DNA of 64,000 nt. It comes from Pseudocolwellia sp049933045 (GTDB taxonomy: Bacteria > Pseudomonadota > Gammaproteobacteria > Enterobacterales > Alteromonadaceae). Below the pieces are notes generated by a model. The model was not told where the DNA came from and searched no databases. It worked only from the letters and a program-made list of their open reading frames with translations. Of the stretch, positions 26,259 through 32,951 are shown in pieces. The stretch spans positions 1,860,001 through 1,924,000 of the forward strand of contig NZ_CP187926.1 of the NCBI RefSeq assembly GCF_049933045.1, read 5' to 3'. Position 1 is the first letter of the stretch. Each line of letters begins with the position of its first letter. The position numbers and the translations under genes are program-made.

Positions 26259-28850
26259 CTATTCAGAACAACGAGTTCGGGTACACAAACTGCGTAATCG
26301 GCTAACATCACTTTGATGTACTCTGCCATCACCGTTAAAATCAAACTCGATTCGAACAAGCGCAGGGTTTCTTATGGCGCGCACAAAATATGAAATATCT
26401 TTACGGTCAACGTCGTTATCGCCATCAAAATCACCTAAAACACCGTAAACAGGATCAAATGGGAAATCGTCCATGTTATCTTCTACACCGTCATTATCAT
26501 CATCGGTGTCTGCATTATTGCCCATGCCATCACCATCGGTATCAAGCCATTCAGAGGCATCTAAAGAGAATGTATCATCCTTATCTAATACACCGTCATT
26601 ATCATCATCAGTATCAGCATTATTTCCTATACCATCACCATCGGTATCAAGCCATTCAGAAGCATCTAAATAGAAGGCATCATCCTTATCTAATACGCCG
26701 TCATTATCATCGTCTTTGTCGGCTTTATTGCCAATACCATCACCGTCATTGTCAAATTTTTCATTAGGGTCTAATGGGAAGGCATCTAAGGTATCTTTAC
26801 GGCCATCGTTATCATCATCAGGATCAGCATTATTTCCTATGCCATCAAGATCGGTATCTACAGTTTCAGAGGCATCACGTGGAAAGGCATCAAGCGCATC
26901 GTCAGTACCATCATTGTCATCGTCTGGATCACAAACATCACCTAAACCATCTGAATCAGTATCAAGTTGATCTGCATTTGCAATAGCAGGACAATTATCA
27001 GATTCATCAGCAACTAAATCACCATCGGCATCAATAATTGCAATTTCACTTCGAGTCGGATCTAACGGAAAAGCATCTAAGGCATCTTCAACACCGTCAT
27101 TATCATCATCGGCATCTGCATTATTACCTATTCCATCACCATCGGTATCAAGCCATTCGGTTGCATCTAAATAGAAAGCATCATCCTTATCGAGAACACC
27201 ATCATTATCATCGTCTTTGTCAGCTTTATTACCAATACCATCACCATCAGAATCAAACTTTTCTGTCGGGTCAAGTGGGAAGGCATCTACCGTATCTTTT
27301 CGACCGTCATTATCATCATCAGGATCTGCATTATTTCCAATACCATCGTTATCCGTATCGAGTGTTTCATCAGGGTTTTCTGGGAAAGCGTCATCTACAT
27401 CTAATACACCATCGCCATCAGTATCTGTTGCATCAACTTGGCAGAGATCGCCAACACCGTTGTTATCTGAATCTTTTTGCATCGGGTTAAAGGTCGACAC
27501 ACAATTATCCAAAACATCAGAAAATCCATCGCCATCTTGATCATCAAAAATTGGACACGACACCTCAGGCACAGGTAAGTCGGCTAAGCTACAGCCTCTT
27601 ATTTTCATGCTATTTAAAGTGAAATTTTCACTGTGTAAAAATGCATCATTTAACCGCGTGATTGGACCATAATTAATTTCATAACAACCATTATCTTCAC
27701 CGCCAATACAACCAGAGGCTACATTGGCAATATCGTTAATTACACCAATAGAACGACCTGAATACGATTCAAAATCTGGATAACGACAGCTAGTACGAAT
27801 TTCATTTCTTTCTTCACAAGCAAAAAAGGGTAAATCTTTACCTTTAACTTGCGCTAACTCTCCACCTTGAACGGTTATACCGCCAATATAAGAGCGGCTA
27901 TCAAAACTACCTAAATTGTCAACGGTACCCGGTTTATTATCTAAAAAACCTTTTGCAACACGCACGGCATAAGTAGAGTTAATTGCCGTAATACCTTCAA
28001 CATCAATAATACCTTGATCAACTCTATGCGGCGAAGTAACCATGGCAGTATCGCCATTAACAATCTTAATATTACGACCTACAATGTCGTTAAGCGTGCC
28101 AATATTTACTAGGTTAACTTCTCTAACACCTGTTTCTAACCTTAGCGTTACACCGCCTTTACCTGCTAAGTTTTTAAAGAGCACCGTTCTACCTGTTTGC
28201 GTTTGCACCAACCCATAACCAACATGTGCATTCTCTATGCTGACATTTTTAACTATGCCATTGGTTGGTATATCAGCAATCTGTAAACTGTCAGGTAAAT
28301 TCAATACAACGCCTGAAAATTTAGAATAAGTATCGTTAATTTTTATGCCTGATATTTTAAAGTTTTTTGCATCACTCACCTCAAAAACTTTAACACCGTT
28401 ATAATCGCCTTTAGGTATATTCACGCTCAACCATTGACTACTATCTTCAGAGTCTTCAGCCGTTGTGGTAACAGCTACATTTTCTACATGCTGCTGGTTA
28501 CCCATATGAAACATAATAATATTTTTACCTGTCGCACTTTCGTCCAAGAAAGGTAATAACGTTGAATTAGATGTAAATGCTAAGTGCACATTAGATTTCA
28601 ATCGAATGTCTTTTAAGTAGTATTGACCGTCACTAATTTTTATAGTGCCACCACCATCAGCGGAAAGTTGCATAATTTGTTGATTCAGTAAATCACTGTC
28701 TAAAGCAGAGTTGTCTCCCGTTAAGGTAATAGGTAATTCATTGATAGGAATTAATGCTGGATTATAAAATCGATTTTCGTTGTCTGCTAACCTCTCGGCC
28801 TGGCAAGTCATACTTGCAAGTGCTGTCACCAATATTGCTATTTTTTTCAT
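26259..28850 (-). CDS. GH82-like beta-helix protein with thrombospondin type 3 repeats and dockerin-like end
   Basis: Exported protein of 863 residues; signal peptide MKKIAILVTALASMTCQA. Residues 74-477 are identical to the 519-residue paralogue, with Gln216, Glu239 and His275 in GH82 catalytic spacing and Gly241 at the second acid position. From about residue 430 to 795 there are roughly a dozen Asp-rich thrombospondin type 3 repeats (DTDGDGIGNNADPDDDNDG units), expected to bind calcium and form a stiff stalk. The last 60 residues hold two dockerin-type calcium loops, DFDGDNDVDRKDISYF and DFNGDGRVHQSDVSRL. No membrane-sorting tail is present, unlike the paralogue. It lies 21 bases before the PEP-CTERM gene on the same strand, so they may be co-transcribed. 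Likely an iota-carrageenase that is attached or assembled through its C-terminus. Confidence 0.82.
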   Translation of the reverse strand: MKKIAILVTALASMTCQAERLADNENRFYNPALIPINELPITLTGDNSALDSDLLNQQIMQLSADGGGTIKISDGQYYLKDIRLKSNVHLAFTSNSTLLPFLDESATGKNIIMFHMGNQQHVENVAVTTTAEDSEDSSQWLSVNIPKGDYNGVKVFEVSDAKNFKISGIKINDTYSKFSGVVLNLPDSLQIADIPTNGIVKNVSIENAHVGYGLVQTQTGRTVLFKNLAGKGGVTLRLETGVREVNLVNIGTLNDIVGRNIKIVNGDTAMVTSPHRVDQGIIDVEGITAINSTYAVRVAKGFLDNKPGTVDNLGSFDSRSYIGGITVQGGELAQVKGKDLPFFACEERNEIRTSCRYPDFESYSGRSIGVINDIANVASGCIGGEDNGCYEINYGPITRLNDAFLHSENFTLNSMKIRGCSLADLPVPEVSCPIFDDQDGDGFSDVLDNCVSTFNPMQKDSDNNGVGDLCQVDATDTDGDGVLDVDDAFPENPDETLDTDNDGIGNNADPDDDNDGRKDTVDAFPLDPTEKFDSDGDGIGNKADKDDDNDGVLDKDDAFYLDATEWLDTDGDGIGNNADADDDNDGVEDALDAFPLDPTRSEIAIIDADGDLVADESDNCPAIANADQLDTDSDGLGDVCDPDDDNDGTDDALDAFPRDASETVDTDLDGIGNNADPDDDNDGRKDTLDAFPLDPNEKFDNDGDGIGNKADKDDDNDGVLDKDDAFYLDASEWLDTDGDGIGNNADTDDDNDGVLDKDDTFSLDASEWLDTDGDGMGNNADTDDDNDGVEDNMDDFPFDPVYGVLGDFDGDNDVDRKDISYFVRAIRNPALVRIEFDFNGDGRVHQSDVSRLRSLCTRTRCSE
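26480..27430. repeat. Tandem thrombospondin type 3 coding repeats
   Basis: The DNA encodes repeated DxDGDGIGNNADxDDDNDG units, giving an imperfect repeat with near-identical segments such as those around 26500-26560, 26600-26660 and 27100-27170. Units with the 'DAFYLDATEWLDTDGDG' wording recur, which suggests recent internal duplication. Frames on the other strand in this stretch are artefacts of the repeat. Confidence 0.9.
27420..28631. repeat. Direct repeat copy B (1.21 kb) shared by the two GH82-like genes
   Basis: Partner of 24073-25284, in the same orientation, 3347 bases apart. Recombination between the copies would delete the PEP-CTERM gene and fuse the two genes. Confidence 0.95.
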
Positions 28851-29132
28851 ATTGAACCCTTCATTATAATAATTATGCTTTTAAGCTTATTTAGGTTTTT
28901 TAAATTTTGTAAATTTTGTTCCCTTGGTATAACTTACTATTTGCATTATTGGTTATTTATAACACAAGGTCAACCGCTTTCCCTTTTTAGTGTTTTCAGT
29001 AATATAAAATCAAATACATCAGAAACAAAATAAATTAAAAAATATAACAAAACAAAATAAAAACCATAAGACATTGATATAATTCAGGAATAAATATTTA
29101 TACATAAGTGTAATAAACAGATAAACCAAAAG
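28851..29132. other. AT-rich divergent intergenic region
   Basis: Together with the operator below, this gap separates the leftward GH82-like gene from the rightward esterase. The first 50 bases resemble the region upstream of the other GH82-like gene (both have a GCTTTTA-like stretch followed by TTATT and GGTTTTTT), so the promoter region was duplicated along with the gene. Nothing else recognisable was seen. Confidence 0.5.
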
Positions 29133-29160
29133 CACTTAAGTTTAACGATAAACCTAAGTG
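29133..29160. promoter_or_regulatory. 28-bp near-palindrome with central CG, candidate LacI-family operator
   Basis: The left half CACTTAAGTTTAAC and right half GATAAACCTAAGTG pair at 12 of 14 positions around a central CG, the usual symmetry of LacI-family operators (core GTTTA-N-CG-N-TAAAC). It lies 76 bases before the SASA esterase start and in the divergent region of the second GH82-like gene. A LacI-type gene follows at 30242. Confidence 0.6.
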
Positions 29161-29235
29161 GGTATTTAAAACATATATTAAAAATGATATATTGTTTAAT
29201 TGAATTATGTTTTAAATGTTAAAAAGGCTTTTTTT

Positions 29236-30138
29236 ATGGTGTGTTATATAAAAAATAATTATATATTTTTCTGTTTAGGGTTACTTTTTACCACTGTTGC
29301 CTGTACTAATATTTCCAATGTAGAAGTAGATAAAACCAGCCAAGAAATTAATGTGGTTTTATTAGCGGGGCAATCAAATATGGAAGGAGCTGGCAACTAT
29401 GATGAGTTATCACAAAGTATTAAAAACAGAATCACCGCCATTGAGAGCAGAGTTCAATATGCCCTAAGAGATGAAGAAGCTGGACCATTAACCTATAAAA
29501 CATCTGATTATCATAAGAAAAAGTACGGTGCGTATAAAACATTTGGACCAGAAATGCTGATAGGTTTAACACTTGCAGAGGCCTACCCTAATAAACGTTT
29601 TTTATTGCTAAAAACGGCTTATGGTGGCACGTCGCTTTATGGTGCCTGGAACCCATATTGGACTCAAGCTAACGCAATAAAAGCAGAGAAAGGTTATAAA
29701 GAAAATTTACCTTTATTTTCCATGTTCAGTGAAAACAATAATAAACAACTTACCCTTTTAGATAATCAAAAGCAGCCTTATAAAATTATCGGTATGGTTT
29801 GGCTACAAGGTGAGAATGACGCATCGAAAGAGTTTTCAGCCATAAGTTATCAACAAAACCTAACGGATCTAATTAAAGAACTTCGACATAAATTTAATTT
29901 TAAACCTTTTGTTATAGGCCAAATAAATTCAACTTACGGTAAATTCAAGCAAGGACCTGAAATTGTACGAAATGCCATGCAAGTTATTGCTGATGAAGAT
30001 GTAAACGTTGATATAGTCAATACCAGTACAAATTCAAATTGGTTAGATTACCCTAAACATGACAATGTTCACTACAACACTGAAGGCCAAATTAAGTTAG
30101 GAAAAGAATTTGCTACAAAGTTAATGAAATATAACTAA
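29236..30138 (+). CDS. SASA-family carbohydrate esterase lipoprotein
   Basis: Lipoprotein of about 300 residues of the sialate O-acetylesterase-like SGNH family (SASA, formerly DUF303). The lipobox is TTVAC after a hydrophobic segment. The catalytic Ser is in LLAGQSNMEGAG and the catalytic His in HDNVHYNTEGQIKLG; LQGENDA is the third conserved block. Such enzymes remove acetyl groups from glycans. The ATG at 29236 is chosen because AAAAAGG precedes it at 8-nt spacing; a TTG at 29200 would give an unusual N-terminus ahead of the signal sequence. It precedes the LacI gene by about 100 bp and has the candidate operator upstream. Acetylated galactan as substrate is inferred. Confidence 0.85.
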   Translation: MVCYIKNNYIFFCLGLLFTTVACTNISNVEVDKTSQEINVVLLAGQSNMEGAGNYDELSQSIKNRITAIESRVQYALRDEEAGPLTYKTSDYHKKKYGAYKTFGPEMLIGLTLAEAYPNKRFLLLKTAYGGTSLYGAWNPYWTQANAIKAEKGYKENLPLFSMFSENNNKQLTLLDNQKQPYKIIGMVWLQGENDASKEFSAISYQQNLTDLIKELRHKFNFKPFVIGQINSTYGKFKQGPEIVRNAMQVIADEDVNVDIVNTSTNSNWLDYPKHDNVHYNTEGQIKLGKEFATKLMKYN

Positions 30139-30168
30139 AAATTACTTAAATTTATTCTTTATATCGAC

Positions 30169-30210
30169 TTATCTACTTAATTTTGTTATATATCCAAATT
30201 AAGTAGATAA
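30169..30210. promoter_or_regulatory. Perfect 15-bp inverted repeat upstream of lacI-type gene
   Basis: TTATCTACTTAATTT (30169-30183) and AAATTAAGTAGATAA (30196-30210) are exactly complementary, with a 12-nt spacer, ending 31 bases before the regulator start codon. It may be an autoregulatory site or the transcript end of the esterase gene; the stem is AT-rich and has no T run behind it. Confidence 0.6.
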
Positions 30211-30241
30211 ATTCCTACATCTAAATATATCAAAGGTTAAT

Positions 30242-31243
30242 ATGATCACAATTAAAGAGATAGCGAAAATTGCTAATGTATCACCTACGACAGTATCTCG
30301 AGTGATTAATGGTAAAGGAAAAGTAGGCAATAAATGTCGTAAACAAGTTCAGAAAATAATTGATGAAGTAGGCTATCGCCCTAACATTAATGCCCGTGCA
30401 TTAGCGGGTCAAAAGACTGAACTTATGGGCATAGTTACGCCTAACTTTTCAAGTCCTTTTTATGGGAGTTTATCTACAGGCGTTTCAGATGCCGCCTTAA
30501 GTGAAAAATATAGAGTACTAATGAGTAACTCTAACGATAAAAACACCGTGTTCAATGCAATAGACTCTTTAAAAGAACTCGGTTGTGAGAATATAATTCT
30601 ACACAATAAAATGTTACCGCAAAAAGAAATTTTAACCCTTGTTGAAGACACCCCAGGATTAGTTGTCATCAACCGTCATATCAGTGAAGTATCTTCACGT
30701 TGTGTATGGTTAGACAATTCTTCTGCTGGACGCACTGCCGCAGAGTTTTTATATAATAAAGGACATAGAAAAATTGCTATCATCAATAGTGATAGAGGCA
30801 TTTCTGATGCGTTCGATCGACTTTTTGGGATCACACATTTTTATGCTAGTAAAGGCATACAAATAAGTGCTGACTGCATTAAAGAAGGAATTCCATCATT
30901 AGAAGGTGGGAAAAAATTGGCTAGAGAGTTAATTGATAGTAAAGCTGAATTTACCGCGCTTATTGCCTACAATGACATGATGGCTGTTGGTGCGATGAAT
31001 GAATTACAAGATATGGGTATTAAGGTCCCTGAAGATGTATCAGTAATGGGTTTTGATGACGTGCTAATTGCATCCACAAGCAGACCAGGTCTGACGACAA
31101 TGCACTACCCTATTTATGACATGGGACAATACGCCACTCAATTGTCCATACAATTAACACATAATGATAAAAAGCCGGTCAATCAATCTCATCAATTTAT
31201 GGCAACATTAGTTGAAAGAGATTCAGTAAAAGATATATCTTAA
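30242..31243 (+). CDS. LacI/GalR-family transcriptional regulator
   Basis: Repressor-type regulator of 333 residues. The N-terminal helix-turn-helix TIKEIAKIANVSPTTVSRVING (residues 2-23) and hinge helix region YRPNINARALA are typical. The periplasmic-binding-protein-like effector domain follows with LMGIVTPNFSSPFYGSL, SVMGFDDVLIASTSRPGLTT and a C-terminal VERDS. AAAGG before the ATG supports the start. Located inside the polysaccharide locus next to two candidate palindromes, it probably senses a galactan-derived sugar and controls nearby genes; the ligand and targets are inferred. Confidence 0.93.
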   Translation: MITIKEIAKIANVSPTTVSRVINGKGKVGNKCRKQVQKIIDEVGYRPNINARALAGQKTELMGIVTPNFSSPFYGSLSTGVSDAALSEKYRVLMSNSNDKNTVFNAIDSLKELGCENIILHNKMLPQKEILTLVEDTPGLVVINRHISEVSSRCVWLDNSSAGRTAAEFLYNKGHRKIAIINSDRGISDAFDRLFGITHFYASKGIQISADCIKEGIPSLEGGKKLARELIDSKAEFTALIAYNDMMAVGAMNELQDMGIKVPEDVSVMGFDDVLIASTSRPGLTTMHYPIYDMGQYATQLSIQLTHNDKKPVNQSHQFMATLVERDSVKDIS

Positions 31244-31287
31244 TTACTCTTCTGTTGGTTATCATTGTCGAAATGATTGCTTGTGTA

Positions 31288-31340
<53 letters not shown>

Positions 31341-31347
31341 TAACGAT

Positions 31348-32706
31348 TTATACTTTACGTTCATCTAAATCGTATTGCTTAGCAAGAATTAAACATATTA
31401 AGGCTGATAGAATAGTCCCTCCAGTTAATAATATTCTCATCCACATAATACTCGAATCTGTTTGAGCACTAGCTAATTCAGCATCAAAACCAATCCAGTT
31501 TAATGCTGCTCCTGAAAAAATAGCTGATATCGCTATAGTGATTTGTAAAGTCCACATTTGCACAGAAACAAATATACCTTCTCTTCTTAAATCATGCTTT
31601 TTTTCATCTGAGTCAATTAAGTCAGTGATCATAGAGGAAACAAGTACCCCTAATGAAGGCCAGACACTAACACATAACAATGCGTCTAAAATTAAAAACC
31701 ATTCTTGGCCTGGCTGATAAATAAACCATTTCATGATTCCGCCAAAAACACCTAATGTATAAACCCAAATGAGTGTTTGTCGCTTGCCATATTTAGCAGA
31801 TAACTTGGTTATCACCGCTACAGAAACAAATCCCATTACAGCATAACTACTAGATAATATGCCTTTTGAAATAGCACCTTGAGCTATATCACCATCGTTC
31901 ATGTAATAAACCAACACATAATAATCAATGTTTGCCGCTAAACTTCCAAGCATAAACTGCGTTATAATGATTAATAATAATATGCGCATATTACGTATTT
32001 CGAGTACCGCTTTTATACTCGACATTATTGGAATTGATTTATTCTTTTGTTGGCTTTTATAGCTTCGTTCTTTTATAAAAAGCCCAGGGAGCATGCCGAA
32101 CAACCCAATACAAACAAGGGCTATTCCCCAGCCGACATACTTAATACCAATTACTACCCCGCCAAAAATACTGAGTTGTGCCAGTGGAAATAACCATTGA
32201 TAGGTAATACCTCCAAATTTAAAGAAGTAAGCTACAAATGCTAGTATCGACGTTCTTTCCTGACTGTTTGTCGACGCTTCATAGGTTAAACACTTAAGTG
32301 GGATCACCCATAACGAATTAGCGAAATAAAATAGCGTAACCATGACTAAAAAATAGCTAACTTGTGTATTGATACTCCAAGACGTTGGGACCATCCAAAT
32401 ACAACCAAAACATACACAACTAAGCCAAGGAAACACCATTAAAAATGGTCTTCTTCGTCCATACCTAGAACGACATTTATCTGAAAGATTGCCAATATAG
32501 GGTGCAAAAAATATAACGACAATAGCAGGTAACTTTATGCCGAGGGCAAGCCACATGGGATCAACACCCAGTGTCATTTGATAATAAGGGGTGGCAAAAA
32601 TACTCAAGCCTTGGTGAGAAAAGAATATAGCTAAAAAGCCAAAGCCTAAAATGATTCTTTGTTGAAGCTTTACTGATTTTTCTTGGACTGGCATAAGCTC
32701 ATTCAT
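31348..32706 (-). CDS. GPH-type (MFS) sugar/cation symporter
   Basis: Inner-membrane transporter of 452 residues with about 12 hydrophobic helices. The loop GNLSDKCRSRYGRRRPFL after helix 2 is the signature of the glycoside-pentoside-hexuronide (GPH) branch of the major facilitator superfamily. It probably imports a mono- or disaccharide released in the periplasm. The gene is convergent with the lacI-type gene and lies downstream of GH2 on the same strand, but is separated from it by a terminator, so it likely has its own promoter in 32707-32900. No strong ribosome-binding site is seen; an ATG five codons in is an alternative. The substrate is inferred from context. Confidence 0.85.
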   Translation of the reverse strand: MNELMPVQEKSVKLQQRIILGFGFLAIFFSHQGLSIFATPYYQMTLGVDPMWLALGIKLPAIVVIFFAPYIGNLSDKCRSRYGRRRPFLMVFPWLSCVCFGCIWMVPTSWSINTQVSYFLVMVTLFYFANSLWVIPLKCLTYEASTNSQERTSILAFVAYFFKFGGITYQWLFPLAQLSIFGGVVIGIKYVGWGIALVCIGLFGMLPGLFIKERSYKSQQKNKSIPIMSSIKAVLEIRNMRILLLIIITQFMLGSLAANIDYYVLVYYMNDGDIAQGAISKGILSSSYAVMGFVSVAVITKLSAKYGKRQTLIWVYTLGVFGGIMKWFIYQPGQEWFLILDALLCVSVWPSLGVLVSSMITDLIDSDEKKHDLRREGIFVSVQMWTLQITIAISAIFSGAALNWIGFDAELASAQTDSSIMWMRILLTGGTILSALICLILAKQYDLDERKV

Positions 32707-32909
32707 AAATAAAAAAAGAGTGTGTGTGCAATAGATATAGATTAAATATAGCGAGGAATGGCAGAAATTTATATAAAAATAAATTACTTAAGCTTAGAAA
32801 CTTATAGATACTAGTTTATACCTGCTCCACATCAATCTATCGAGCGGGCAGTTATACAAAATCAGTTATAGGTTATATTTGATAAGCACCAACTATTACA
32901 ACGTTTAAT

Positions 32910-32945
32910 AAGACCCTGTCATGAAACCTGTTACAGGGTCTTTAT
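32910..32945 (-). terminator. Terminator after GH2 gene
   Basis: AAGACCCTGT and ACAGGGTCTT form a perfect 10-bp stem, with T-rich sequence following on the minus strand. The GACCCTGT arm is shared with the hairpin near 22755. Confidence 0.7.
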
Positions 32946-32951
32946 TTAAAA

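Noticed and set aside
26480..27430. Regular repeats that could suggest a CRISPR array
   Set aside because: The repeats are in-frame protein repeats with calcium-binding Asp patterns; there are no constant direct repeats separated by unique spacers and no cas genes.
26390..27540. Several long plus-strand open frames (His/Tyr-rich or Ser/Pro-rich) across the thrombospondin repeat region
   Set aside because: They are antisense to the Asp-rich repeats; their low-complexity composition follows from the repeated GAT/GAC codons on the minus strand and none has a ribosome-binding site.
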